NCBI GenBank assembly: GCA_031550325.1
Contig: JAVBOR010000030.1
Coordinates: 1 to 64,000, forward strand
Reading direction: 5' to 3'
DNA length: 64,000 bases
DNA from: JAVBTT01 sp031550325
Lineage (GTDB): Bacteria; Bacillota; Clostridia; Oscillospirales; UBA929
Below, piece by piece: positions 1 to 8,175 of the stretch. Below the pieces are notes generated by a model. That model saw only the letters and a list, made by a program, of their open reading frames with translations. It was not told the origin of the DNA and did not search any database. A program made the position numbers and the translations under genes. Numbering within the stretch: the first letter of the stretch is position 1; each line of letters opens with the position of its first letter.

Positions 1-487
1 GGACGATTTCTCGCGTTCCCGGCGTTTGATCTGACCTTGCGAGGCCGCGGAACGATGAATCCACGATCGTGCCCTTTTTCAGGATCAAACCGCGCTCCAT
101 CAGCAGCTGCACGACCTGCGCAAATAGCTGCTCCTGCAAGCCGTGTGCGATAAGCAGTGCCCGAAAACGTCCGATGGTATCCCCATCCGGCACCTGATTG
201 CTGGAATCAACTCCGCAGAATTCTGAAAACGCGCGGCTGTCGATCACTTCCGTCATCGTTCCCATATCGGACAATGTGTACAAGTTCTGCACCAGATGAA
301 TCCGCAGCATCAGCTCGAGCTCAAAGGGCTTGTTCCCGCGCTCTCCTTTGTAGTAGTGCGGCTTGATGATCCCTATCCACTCGCTCCACGGACTGATTCG
401 GTCGATCTGTGCCAGAAATTCTTTCTTGCTTGTGCTGGCCTGCGCCAGCACGTCGGTCAATGCAGACATCGTTATCTGTTTGTTCAT
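1..487 (-). CDS. IS5-group transposase, N-terminal part (runs off the left edge)
   Basis: This frame encodes the N-terminal part of an IS5-group DDE transposase, the enzyme that cuts and rejoins the ends of its own insertion sequence. Recognisable blocks are PWSEW (residues 33-37), a basic KGERGNKP patch (47-54), LMLRIHLVQ (59-67), VPDGDTIGRFR (99-109) and KKGTIVDSS (137-145), whose VD holds the first catalytic Asp. After Phe146 (around position 50) the usual small-residue/Lys stretch fits better in the +1 frame (AASQGQIKRRERE), so the copy may be frameshifted; the frame itself stays open to the edge. The ATG is at 487-485. The catalytic C-terminal half lies outside the window, so activity cannot be judged. 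The family call is firm; the frameshift is an inference. Confidence 0.8.
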   Translation of the reverse strand, partial: MNKQITMSALTDVLAQASTSKKEFLAQIDRISPWSEWIGIIKPHYYKGERGNKPFELELMLRIHLVQNLYTLSDMGTMTEVIDSRAFSEFCGVDSSNQVPDGDTIGRFRALLIAHGLQEQLFAQVVQLLMERGLILKKGTIVDSSFRGLARSDQTPGTREIV

Positions 488-635
488 GTCTCTATTTTAT
501 CACATTTGCAGCTGCCGTGTTGCGCGGTGTTTCTCTTACGAAAGTTGGCTATGGTTTTGAAATCCGGCTTTAATTCCCCGATCAGCCACATCACCGCTTT
601 TAACCCTTTCTTAAAGCGTTTTTACACAGTCCGGC

Positions 636-1160
636 TTATTTTCTATAGTCATAATCAACTTGAATATTCTCTGCTGTGGAATAAACATCAACAAAGTAAT
701 CCCTCGGATTGCTCCGGCTGACATAAATATTTGCTGAAAAAGAATTTTTGCTGTTGAAATGTGGATAAATACAATCTAATAAAAAAGATTTACTCATTAC
801 TAGGCAGGTCTTTCCCTCTGTGTTCCTGTATATACACTCGGCAGAGACTGTCGCGAATCCGCCTATGCGCATGAGATAATTCGGTCGTATACGAACACTT
901 TCAGCAACATAACAAATGCCTTCGTATTTTAGCCGCTCACCTTTGGCGATTACACCTTTAGCGTACAAATAAAAACATGCGCCTAATATAAGCCATACCG
1001 CAGCATTTATCCCAAAAACCATAGAGAGCACAGAAAAAACAAAATTATCCGTCAATCTAATCCAAAGAATAAACACAGTTATCGCAACAGCAAGAAAACA
1101 AGAACCAAGGACCAAAGCAATTATTCCAACTAGTTGCTGAGGGTTTTTCTTTACTTTCAA
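636..1160 (-). CDS. Small two-helix membrane protein, unknown function
   Basis: Not recognised with confidence; the shape (two hydrophobic helices at about residues 10-30 and 42-65, then a soluble domain of about 110 residues) resembles DUF3592-type membrane proteins. The soluble part has a pattern of short beta-strands (ICYVAESVRIRP, FATVSAECIY) and one pair of Cys. A TTG start at 1160 is preferred because GGGAGG (1171-1176, reverse complement) lies 10 nt upstream; ATG codons at 1187 and 1178 are in frame but lack a ribosome site. The gene and its flanks are clearly more AT-rich than the rest of the window and it lies directly behind the IS5 fragment, which suggests acquired DNA. Confidence 0.6.
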   Translation of the reverse strand: MKVKKNPQQLVGIIALVLGSCFLAVAITVFILWIRLTDNFVFSVLSMVFGINAAVWLILGACFYLYAKGVIAKGERLKYEGICYVAESVRIRPNYLMRIGGFATVSAECIYRNTEGKTCLVMSKSFLLDCIYPHFNSKNSFSANIYVSRSNPRDYFVDVYSTAENIQVDYDYRK

Positions 1161-1353
1161 ATTATCTCGTCCTCCCATTATATACATACTGTTTGCATCT
1201 CATTTTAGCATTAACCCACAAACACAATCAAGACCCAAAACCCCTTGGACTCGTTTTTTACTCGGAAAGCCAAAGTCTGCGCACCCTGCATAGAGAGACA
1301 GTTGAGGAATGCCGCAGCCCCTGAGGCGCCGTAGCAACTCGATAAATTTTTAA

Positions 1354-1382
1354 TTGTATTTCTCGTGGAATATATGTATAAT
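1354..1382 (+). promoter_or_regulatory. Sigma-A promoter of glutamate dehydrogenase
   Basis: TTGTAT (1354-1359), a 17-bp spacer and a perfect TATAAT (1377-1382). It sits in a short AT-rich stretch about 115 nt before the gdhA ATG, so the mRNA should have a leader of about 105 nt. The leader holds a GC-rich block followed by a run of seven T (1440-1446), which could terminate or pause transcription, but no clean hairpin was found there. The rest of the 1161-1495 gap holds nothing else recognisable. Confidence 0.75.
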
Positions 1383-1495
1383 ACATCACGTGTATGGGAC
1401 GGGCCTCTCAGGGGCAATCCCTTCCCCCGCGGCGGCAACCTTTTTTTGTATTTCCTGCCGGAGGGCGAAAAACCAATCTATCTAGGAGGCGCGTT

Positions 1496-2782
1496 ATGGC
1501 AGTATCAGCATACAATCCCTTTGAAAACGCCCAGGCTCAGTTTGACGGCGTTGCGGAAATCCTCAACCTTGACAGTGGAACCCGCGAGCTCCTGCGTCGG
1601 CCCATGAAAGAAATTCACTTTACGATTCCCGTGAAGATGGACGACGGGACTACACAGGTTTTTCAGGCGTACCGGATCAAGCACAACGACGCGCGCGGCC
1701 CGGCCAAGGGCGGCATCCGCTTCCATCCTCATGAAACGGCCGACACAGTCCGGGCTCTCTCCATGTGGATGACATGGAAGTGCGCGGTGGTGGATATTCC
1801 CCTGGGCGGCGGCAAAGGCGGCGTGGTCTGTGATCCGCACAACCTCTCCCGTTCGGAGCAGGAGCGCCTGTGCCGCGGTTATGTGCGCCAGCTGTATCAC
1901 CTGCTCGGCCCGAACCTTGATGTTCCCGCGCCCGATGTGATGACCAACGGCCAGCACATGCTGTGGATGCTTGACGAGTATGAGACCATTTCGGGCGGAC
2001 GCTTTCCCGGGATGATCACCGGAAAGCCCGTCGGCATGGGAGGCTCTCTGGGCAGAACCGAAGCCACGGGATATGGCGTTATCTATGTGCTCAAGGGACT
2101 TCTAAAGCGGCTTGGCATTGACCCTGCAAACACGACCGCCAGCATTCAGGGCTTTGGCAACGTGGCCGAGTACGCCGCTCAGATGTACACGCAGCTTGGC
2201 GGAAAGGTGATTGCCGTTTCGTGCTGGCATCAGGCCGACGCAAAGGCGTATACCTTTAAAAAAGCCGAGGGCTGCAATATTCCCGAGCTGGTTTCGCTCA
2301 AAGACGCCTTCGGCGGCATTGACAAGGACCGTGCCGAGGCCCTGGGCTATGAGATCCTGCCCGGCAACCAGTGGCTGGAGCAGCCTGTGGATATCCTGAT
2401 TCCGGCGGCGTTGGAAAATCAGATCACCCCCGACGTGATGAACCGCATAGACCAGAAGGTCAAGGTCATCTGTGAGGCCGCCAACGGCCCGACCACCCCG
2501 GACTGCGACGCGATGATCAAGGCGCGGGGAATTTCGTTGCTGCCCGACTTTTTGTGCAACGCCGGCGGCGTGACCTGCAGCTATTTTGAGCAGGTTCAGT
2601 GCAACATGAACTACTTCTGGGACAAGAATGAAGTTCTGACCAAGCTTGAGTACGCGATGACCAAGGCGTTTGACGCGGTGTACGCGCTTTCTCAGGAAAA
2701 GAAGCTGTACCTGCGGGACGCTGCGTATGTCATCGCCATCAACCGCGTCTCCGACGCGGTCAGGTTGCGCGGCTGGGTGTAA
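1496..2782 (+). CDS. gdhA: Glutamate dehydrogenase
   Basis: Glu/Leu/Phe/Val dehydrogenase family enzyme of 428 residues, interconverting glutamate with 2-oxoglutarate and ammonia in the cytoplasm. Family motifs are present in order: GPAKGGIRFHP near residue 75 (substrate-binding Lys), PLGGGKGGV near 105 (catalytic Lys), PAPDVMT near 145 (catalytic Asp), the nucleotide-binding GFGNVAEYAA near 220, and NAGGVTCSYFEQVQ near 360. The length fits the hexameric short-type enzymes of about 420 residues. The ATG at 1496 is chosen over upstream in-frame codons because AGGAGG lies just upstream and MAVSAYNPFENAQ is the typical N-terminus. It is a single-gene unit with its own promoter and a terminator at 2855. 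The family is firm; coenzyme preference was not determined. Confidence 0.97.
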   Translation: MAVSAYNPFENAQAQFDGVAEILNLDSGTRELLRRPMKEIHFTIPVKMDDGTTQVFQAYRIKHNDARGPAKGGIRFHPHETADTVRALSMWMTWKCAVVDIPLGGGKGGVVCDPHNLSRSEQERLCRGYVRQLYHLLGPNLDVPAPDVMTNGQHMLWMLDEYETISGGRFPGMITGKPVGMGGSLGRTEATGYGVIYVLKGLLKRLGIDPANTTASIQGFGNVAEYAAQMYTQLGGKVIAVSCWHQADAKAYTFKKAEGCNIPELVSLKDAFGGIDKDRAEALGYEILPGNQWLEQPVDILIPAALENQITPDVMNRIDQKVKVICEAANGPTTPDCDAMIKARGISLLPDFLCNAGGVTCSYFEQVQCNMNYFWDKNEVLTKLEYAMTKAFDAVYALSQEKKLYLRDAAYVIAINRVSDAVRLRGWV

Positions 2783-2854
2783 GCCCTGCGACGCCGCGGG
2801 AGGTGTCTGCTCCCCGGTCTGGGCAGTCTTCCATACTTTTTCTTGGAGCCGACG

Positions 2855-2885
2855 AAGGGGATGCCTGTAAAGCGTCCCCTTTTCA
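2855..2885 (+). terminator. Rho-independent terminator after gdhA
   Basis: Stem AAGGGGA (2855-2861) pairs with TCCCCTT (2875-2881) around a 13-nt loop and is followed by a T-rich stretch. It lies 72 bp behind the gdhA stop and 23 bp before the next start, so the next gene probably needs its own promoter or read-through. Confidence 0.65.
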
Positions 2886-2908
2886 TTTTCTGACGGGAGG
2901 ATACGCAT

Positions 2909-5900
2909 ATGGATCCCATGGAAATGCAGGCGCTTTCGGAACGGGCCAAGGAACTCGAATGCGTGTACGCGGTGGACGAGGTGCTGCAGGACCGCGCGCT
3001 CGCGATCCCCGACGCCATGCATAGGCTGACCCGGATCATCCCCACGGGCTTTTCCAATCCGGGCGCGTGCCGCATCAGGATCGAGCTCTGGGGCGACAGC
3101 TATGAGACGCCGGGCTTTTGCGACGCGGAGATCATTTACAGTGCCGCGGTGATGATGGAGGACGAGCCGGTCGGGGCCGTCACTGCCGGGTATGTCGCTT
3201 CGCTTTTGAAGGAGGAGTGCCGGCTCCTTCAATACGAGGTAAAGCTTATGGACACCATCTCCAGACGCGTCTCGCAGCTGGCGCTGGGACGGCGGCGGGA
3301 TCTGACGCTGCTGCTGAACCTGCTGCGGCAGGTTGATCCGGATATGCTGCTCCGAATCGAGGAAAAGCTCAAGGTCTATATAGAGCAGACGGTTGGTAGC
3401 GAGGCGAGCGCGTTGTTTCGGGAGCTTGGCGCCTCGCACGGGCCGACGTATGGCGAGGCAAACGCGCCCATGGCCGCCGGACCTTCGGTCAACGCCGAGC
3501 TTTTGGCCCGAAAGCTGATTGAGGGCGCGACCGCCTTTTTGCCGCAGGACACGCTGTTCGGTTTGCTCAATGACTGGATGTTCGAACAGAGGATTCTGGC
3601 GTTTGTCAAAACAGTGGATCAAAAGGACTCCACGATCAGCGACATTCTGGACGCCGTGCGCAAATACACCGGCGCGCGAATGGACATGCCGGGCGACGAG
3701 AATCAGTATTCCCAGATCGAAACCTGGCTGATCTCGGAACTGACGCACCGCTTTCTGTCGGATGACGAGCGCCTGATCAATCTGGTGCTCGACAGCATGC
3801 GCATTCAGGACTTCGCGCCGATGATCGAGCATATTGTCGGCTCGGAGCGCACGGTGGGGAATATCGGCGGAAAGGGCGCGGGAATATTCATTGCCAGTCA
3901 GATCCTTCGGCACGCCGCCCGGGACGACCCGCTGCTGGCCGACATCAAAATCCCGCGGAGCTGGTATATCGCCGCCGATCACAGTGTAGATTTTATGCAC
4001 TTCAACGACCTGGAGGAGCTCAATTCTTACAAGTACAACTCCATGTTCCACCTGCGCATGACCTACAACAACATTGTGACCAAGGTGAAAAACGCCAGGC
4101 TTCCGCCCCAGACCATGAACATGCTGCGCGTTGTGCTGACCGATCTGGCCGACACCCCGATCATTGTGCGCTCGTCCTCCCTGCTGGAGGATAAGCACAG
4201 CGGCACGTTCAGCGGTAAGTATAAGAGCCTGTTTCTCAGCAACCGGGGGACGTTCCAGGAGCGGCTTGACGCTCTGGCCGACGCCGTTCTGGAGGTGTAT
4301 TCCTCGGTGAACAACCCCGACGCCATTCAGTACCGCAAGGAGCGCGGTCTGCTGCACTTCTCCGAGCAGATCGGAATCATTATCCAGGAGGTCGTCGGGA
4401 AAACCATTGGCCCTTACTTTATGCCGCTGTTTTCGGGCGTGGCGTTTTCCGACAACCTGCTCCGCTGGTCGCCGCGCATCACGAGGGAAGACGGCCTTGT
4501 CCGGTTGGTGATGGGGCTGGGAACGCGCGCGGTTGACCGGGTGAGCAACGATTATCCCGTCATGTTCGCGCCCGGCCAGCCGCAGTTGAGAATCAATCAG
4601 ACGCCCTCGGACGTCTTCCACTACTCCCCCAAGCAAATTGATCTGATTCATCTGAAGACCGGGAGGTTCGACACGGTTGACGCTGCGTCGTTCTTAAAAG
4701 AGATGGGCGGCGAAATCCCCAAGCTATACCAGATGGTCTCCGTATATACGCACGACTTTATGGAGACCAAAAACGCCTTTTCACTGAATCCCAAACAGGA
4801 CAACATGGTCATCACCTTTGACAACATCCTCAACCACACCGACATCCCCTCCAAACTCAAGCGCATGATGGAAGTGCTGTCGGAGAAGCTGCGCTGTCCC
4901 GTGGATATCGAGTTCGCCTATGACGGCGAGCACATCTACCTCGTGCAGTGCAGGCCCCAGGGAACCGGCCTGATGAGCGCCCCTGCGCCCATTCCCCAAA
5001 ATATTTCGCGGCAGGACATCGTGTTTACGGCCAACCGGTTCGTCACCGACGGCCTGCTCCAGGACTTAAGCTACATTGTCTACGTGGACGGCGACGCGTA
5101 CAACGCCCTCTCCACCCGCGAGGAGCTTTTGGCGGTCGGAGAAGCCGTGGGCCTTCTCAACGACGCGCTTCCCCGCCGCAATTATATCCTGATGGGCCCG
5201 GGGCGCTGGGGGAGCAGAGGCGACATCAAGCTTGGCGTGCGCGTGACGTATTCCGACATTTCCAACACGGCGGCATTGATTGAAATCGCCAAGGAAAAGC
5301 ACGCCTATGTTCCCGAGCTGTCCTTTGGCACGCACTTTTTTCAGGATCTGGTCGAGTCGGGCATCGTCTATCTGCCGTTGTATCCGGGGCAGCGCGACGT
5401 CGTCTTCCGGGACGGGTACTTTCAGTCCTGCCCGAACCTGCTGGGCAAGCTCCTCCCGCAGTTTCAGCGGCTTTCCGACGTCATCAAGGTCATCGACGTC
5501 CCGGCAAGCAGCGCGGGGCGTACGCTCTCGCTGCACATGAACTCCCAGCTCGGACAGGCCGTGGCGTTTCTCAGCCACCGGAATGAGCCGGCCGCCGGTC
5601 AGGGCGAGCCGCCGCAGGCCGCCGCGTGGTCAAACTGGAGCCTGGAGAGCGAGCAGGAGCATTGGCAGTGGCGCCATTATATGGCGCAGCAAATCGCGCA
5701 GAGCATGGACATGGAGCGTTACGGCGTGAAGGGGATCTACCTGTTTGGCAGCACCAACACCGGAAGCACCGGCATGGGAAGCGACATTGACTTGATTCTT
5801 CACTGCGAGACGGAAGAAAAGATCGCCGAGCTTCGGCTGTGGCTGGACGGCTGGAGTCGGGCACTGGCCAGAATCAACTTCCTGCAAACGGGCCATGACG

Positions 5901-6016
5901 CCGATCTCCTGCTGGATATTCATGTTGTCACCGACGAGGACGTCAGGGCCGGCAATTCATTTGCCATCAAGATGACCTCCGCCGTCGACCCCGCCGCGCC
6001 CCTGCGCCTGAGGTAA
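2909..6016 (+). CDS. Sensor-like domain + PEP/pyruvate-binding ATP-grasp + nucleotidyltransferase protein
   Basis: A 1035-residue multidomain protein. Residues 1-125 resemble the ligand-sensing N-terminal module found before signalling domains (ELECVYAVDEVL, IPTGFSNPGACRIRIE). Residues about 310-690 form a PPDK/PpsA-type nucleotide-binding domain: NIGGKGAGI, IIVRSSSLLEDKHSGTFSGK, ending VDIEFAYDGEHIYLVQCRPQ. A block near 755 (MGPGRWGSRGDIKLG, then FGTHFFQDL) is known from PEP/pyruvate-binding proteins of other phyla. The C-terminus (from about 930) is a Pol-beta-type nucleotidyltransferase: GSTNTGSTGMGSDIDL with the DxD pair and a third Asp in LLLDIHVV. Neither the phospho-His swivelling domain nor the PEP barrel of PPDK is present, so it is not a classic dikinase. 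Substrate and role are unknown; it is monocistronic. The start has GGGAGG 9 nt upstream. Confidence 0.85.
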   Translation: MDPMEMQALSERAKELECVYAVDEVLQDRALAIPDAMHRLTRIIPTGFSNPGACRIRIELWGDSYETPGFCDAEIIYSAAVMMEDEPVGAVTAGYVASLLKEECRLLQYEVKLMDTISRRVSQLALGRRRDLTLLLNLLRQVDPDMLLRIEEKLKVYIEQTVGSEASALFRELGASHGPTYGEANAPMAAGPSVNAELLARKLIEGATAFLPQDTLFGLLNDWMFEQRILAFVKTVDQKDSTISDILDAVRKYTGARMDMPGDENQYSQIETWLISELTHRFLSDDERLINLVLDSMRIQDFAPMIEHIVGSERTVGNIGGKGAGIFIASQILRHAARDDPLLADIKIPRSWYIAADHSVDFMHFNDLEELNSYKYNSMFHLRMTYNNIVTKVKNARLPPQTMNMLRVVLTDLADTPIIVRSSSLLEDKHSGTFSGKYKSLFLSNRGTFQERLDALADAVLEVYSSVNNPDAIQYRKERGLLHFSEQIGIIIQEVVGKTIGPYFMPLFSGVAFSDNLLRWSPRITREDGLVRLVMGLGTRAVDRVSNDYPVMFAPGQPQLRINQTPSDVFHYSPKQIDLIHLKTGRFDTVDAASFLKEMGGEIPKLYQMVSVYTHDFMETKNAFSLNPKQDNMVITFDNILNHTDIPSKLKRMMEVLSEKLRCPVDIEFAYDGEHIYLVQCRPQGTGLMSAPAPIPQNISRQDIVFTANRFVTDGLLQDLSYIVYVDGDAYNALSTREELLAVGEAVGLLNDALPRRNYILMGPGRWGSRGDIKLGVRVTYSDISNTAALIEIAKEKHAYVPELSFGTHFFQDLVESGIVYLPLYPGQRDVVFRDGYFQSCPNLLGKLLPQFQRLSDVIKVIDVPASSAGRTLSLHMNSQLGQAVAFLSHRNEPAAGQGEPPQAAAWSNWSLESEQEHWQWRHYMAQQIAQSMDMERYGVKGIYLFGSTNTGSTGMGSDIDLILHCETEEKIAELRLWLDGWSRALARINFLQTGHDADLLLDIHVVTDEDVRAGNSFAIKMTSAVDPAAPLRLR

Positions 6017-6036
6017 CCCATTTTTACTCTTTTGCA

Positions 6037-6086
6037 AACCAGCCCTCCCCGCGCGTCTTTGCGAAGACGCGCGGGGAGGGCTGGTT
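6037..6086. terminator. Long bidirectional hairpin containing a CGCGTCTT palindrome
   Basis: A perfect 23-bp stem (6037-6059 with 6064-6086) with a 4-nt loop, beginning 20 bp after the preceding stop codon. Its apical part is one copy of the CGCGTCTTTGCGAAGACGCG palindrome found elsewhere in the window. There is no T-run directly after it, so it may act as an mRNA 3'-end stabiliser rather than a terminator. Confidence 0.6.
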
Positions 6087-6141
6087 CTCGCTGGACTAAA
6101 AACAGAAAAATATGAATAACAATGCTTTGGGGATTCACTTG
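6087..6141 (-). repeat. Two-hairpin element, partial copy (H1 remnant)
   Basis: Reading the reverse strand, this matches the first half of the approximately 130-bp dispersed element: the GTGAATCC-type loop, an AAAGCATTGT arm, TTCATATTTTTCTG and TAGTCCAGC. The second half of hairpin 2 is replaced by the long hairpin at 6037-6086. A further CGCGTCTTTGCAAAGACGCG palindrome follows at 6142-6161, and an imperfect palindrome (GGAACC-CAT-GGTTCC, flanked by TTTTGTC and GACAAAA) at about 6174-6205. The rest of the 6017-6381 gap holds nothing else recognised. Confidence 0.55.
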
Positions 6142-6381
6142 CGCGTCTTTGCAAAGACGCGCTCAAGGCTCCGTTTTGTCCGGGAACCCATGGTTCCAAG
6201 ACAAAAACGGTAAACATGGGCAGGTTCGCTCCATACACTGGCGATATTGAAGTGCCGATTAAGCCTTGCGCGGTTTGCGGGGAAATGCGCCGACCGCGAC
6301 GCGGGCAGCGCAATTGGAAAGCAATGCGGCGCAAGGCTTCATGACGGGACCAATAGAAAAAACGACAGGAGTGAATGGACA

Positions 6382-6939
6382 ATGGGATTTATGAGGGCCA
6401 GGCGAGCCGGAATGCCCCACGTTCCCCTTCCAAACGATTTTCCCGCCAGAGGAGAGCTGATGGCCGAGGCGCATGTCTCGGGCACGGGAGAACACTCAAA
6501 ACTGAAAGGGCTGGTGCGGTTTTACCGGGCGGTGGGGCAGCGCGGCACGGTGGTCACTGCCGACATCAGCGGCCTGCCGCCCTACACGCCTGCCCAGCCG
6601 GACGCCGATCCACCCACCGCGCCCATAGGACCCTTCGGCTTTCATATCCATGAACACGCCGACTGCGCCGACATGGCCATGGCGGCGGGCGGGCACTACA
6701 ACCCCACGGATCAGCCGCACGGAAACCACGCGGGCGACCTGCCCGTTCTGTTTTCCAATCAGGGCAAGAGCCAGATGGCGGTCTACACCGATCGGTTTAC
6801 GCCCGAGCAGGTAATCGGCCGGGCAGTTGTCATCCACCTCAACCCCGACGACTACCGCGGCCAGCCGGCGGGCAACAGCGGCGCCCGCATCGCGTGCGGC
6901 CCTATTCTTACCGTTGCCGAGGCGGCTTGCAAACTGTAG
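6382..6939 (+). CDS. sodC: Cu/Zn superoxide dismutase family protein
   Basis: A 185-residue SOD_Cu family protein, expected to convert superoxide to oxygen and peroxide. The metal-site pattern is complete: FHIHEHAD (two Cu His), GGHYNPTDQPHGNHAGDLP (bridging His, Zn His residues and Zn Asp) and VVIHLNPDDY (last Cu His); CADM and IACG carry the Cys pair of the usual disulfide. No signal peptide is visible, unlike most bacterial SodC, so it would stay in the cytoplasm. The ATG at 6382 is chosen because AGGAG (6367-6371) precedes it; an in-frame ATG at 6247 has no such site. The stop codon TAG lies inside a GTAGACAAA-type palindrome. Activity without export is not established. Confidence 0.88.
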   Translation: MGFMRARRAGMPHVPLPNDFPARGELMAEAHVSGTGEHSKLKGLVRFYRAVGQRGTVVTADISGLPPYTPAQPDADPPTAPIGPFGFHIHEHADCADMAMAAGGHYNPTDQPHGNHAGDLPVLFSNQGKSQMAVYTDRFTPEQVIGRAVVIHLNPDDYRGQPAGNSGARIACGPILTVAEAACKL

Positions 6940-6961
6940 ACAAATCAAAGTTTTGTCTGCA
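6935..6961. repeat. Palindrome family C2 (GTAGACAAA...TTTGTCTGC)
   Basis: Copy of the short palindrome also found at 18136-18162, 46998-47024 and 54397-54423. This copy supplies the TAG stop codon of the superoxide dismutase gene. Confidence 0.75.
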
Positions 6962-7035
6962 AACGGGAATGCCTGAACGTGTCAGAAGCTCCGCCCAATC
7001 GCGGGTACAGCTGGATAGGGTTCGGGACAATAACA

Positions 7036-7073
7036 AAGGGATGCTTGACCATGTGCGGTTAAGCATCCCTTCT
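7036..7073 (+). terminator. Terminator-like hairpin after sodC
   Basis: Perfect 11-bp stem AAGGGATGCTT (7036-7046) with AAGCATCCCTT (7061-7071) and a 14-nt loop. The rest of the 6940-7422 gap holds a C2 palindrome at its start, the promoter at 7214 and a leader of about 175 nt in which nothing was recognised. Confidence 0.55.
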
Positions 7074-7213
7074 CAAAATGATCGAAAAAAGCCTCGTGTC
7101 CAGGGCAAATGGGGTTTGCGCTACCTCCCGCCGTGTCCACACATTCAAGCGGCAGAAGCCCCGTCCGGCCTTCCCTGAAAGCACGGCGGATCGGCTTTTT
7201 TGGATGAAGTCAC

Positions 7214-7242
7214 TTGAAAGCCGGCGCGGGAACAGATACAAT
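7214..7242 (+). promoter_or_regulatory. Sigma-A promoter of pgmB
   Basis: TTGAAA (7214-7219), 17-bp spacer, TACAAT (7237-7242). It implies a long 5' leader (about 175 nt), purine-rich near 7300-7350, with no recognised riboswitch. Confidence 0.55.
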
Positions 7243-7422
7243 GTGCGGGGACCTTGGCAGTATTTTTTCTAATGGCTTTATACGGCGTCCAAAAATGACG
7301 ATACAAGGGGGGAAAGAAATTTGTAAATAAGGGAAAAGCAGGGGGAAACGCACGAACACACGGAAAAGAAAGGGCGGGAGAGCCCTTGGCCGCGCCCGGC
7401 GGCGCGGAAGAAAGGAGTAAGC

Positions 7423-8064
7423 ATGACTTATCAGGGTATTATTTTTGATCTAGACGGCGTACTTTGTTATACGGACAGGCTGCATTATCTGGCGTGGAAG
7501 GGAATCGCAGACGAGTTGGGCATCTTTTTTGACGAAACCGTCAACCATCGCCTTCGCGGCGTTTCACGCCGAGAGAGCTTTAATATTATTCTGGAGAGCT
7601 ACGACAAGGAATTGACCGAGGCCGAGATTGAGGAATGTTTGCGCAAGAAAAACGAACACTATGTGCAGCTGTTGGCCACGCTCGGGGATGAGGATCTCGC
7701 CGAGGGCGCGTTCGAGACGCTTGCCGCGCTGCGCGCCATGGGCATCAAGCTGGCTGTGGGCTCGTCCAGCAGGAACGCGCCGACCATTTTGCGTCGCCTG
7801 GGCCTGACCCCGTATTTTGACGCCGTGTCGGACGGCAACAACATCACAAAGTCCAAGCCCGATCCTGAAGTTTTTGTCATGGCTGCCGAGTTTTTGGATC
7901 TGCAGCCCGCACGATGCCTTGTCGTCGAGGACGCCGTGGCCGGCTTGATTGCGGCCCGTGAGGCCAATATGGACAGCGCTGCCATTGGAGACGAGGCGGT
8001 CGGAAGCGGACTGGCCACGCACGCGCTCGGCACGCTGACCGACTTGATCGATTTGTGCAAGTAG
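7423..8064 (+). CDS. pgmB: Beta-phosphoglucomutase
   Basis: HAD-superfamily enzyme of 213 residues that converts beta-glucose-1-phosphate to glucose-6-phosphate after maltose or trehalose phosphorolysis. It shows FDLDGVLCYTDRLHYLAW at residues 8-25 (nucleophile and acid/base Asp, cap His typical of beta-PGM), RLRGVSRRES near 44 (substrate-binding cap loop), VGSSSRN near 113 (motif II), NITKSKPDPEVF near 140 (motif III Lys) and VVEDAVAGLIAA near 166 (motif IV). AAAGGAG lies 6 nt upstream of the ATG. No maltose or trehalose phosphorylase gene lies beside it in the window. Other HAD phosphatases are possible, but the cap motifs favour beta-PGM. Confidence 0.9.
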   Translation: MTYQGIIFDLDGVLCYTDRLHYLAWKGIADELGIFFDETVNHRLRGVSRRESFNIILESYDKELTEAEIEECLRKKNEHYVQLLATLGDEDLAEGAFETLAALRAMGIKLAVGSSSRNAPTILRRLGLTPYFDAVSDGNNITKSKPDPEVFVMAAEFLDLQPARCLVVEDAVAGLIAAREANMDSAAIGDEAVGSGLATHALGTLTDLIDLCK

Positions 8065-8102
8065 ACTGCGGCAGGATGCCGTCCCGTCCGCCCGCCAAAC
8101 CG

Positions 8103-8120
8103 GCGCGCAGCGCGCTTTTT
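8103..8120 (+). terminator. Weak terminator after pgmB
   Basis: Short GCGCG/CGCGC stem with a 3-nt loop followed by TTTTT (8116-8120), 40 bp behind the pgmB stop. Confidence 0.4.
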
Positions 8121-8175
8121 GCCCGGAATCAATAGGAGAACCGGCCTTCGCTGTACGAATGTTGAAAGGATGACC

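Noticed and set aside
488..635. Search for the terminal inverted repeat of the IS5-group element
   Set aside because: Only one side of the element is in the window, so no repeat pair or target duplication can be confirmed.
1383..1495. Possible riboswitch or attenuator in the gdhA leader
   Set aside because: The leader is GC-rich and ends in a T-run, but I could not draw a convincing alternative-hairpin pair or match a known riboswitch core.
2102..4651. Open minus-strand frame of 849 codons across gdhA and the PEP/pyruvate-binding gene
   Set aside because: It covers two well-supported plus-strand genes, shows no family motif and has the Arg/His/Gln-rich composition of an antisense shadow in GC-rich DNA.
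7078..7272. Short plus-strand ORF between sodC and pgmB
   Set aside because: It starts inside the terminator region, overlaps the pgmB promoter, has no ribosome site and no family similarity.
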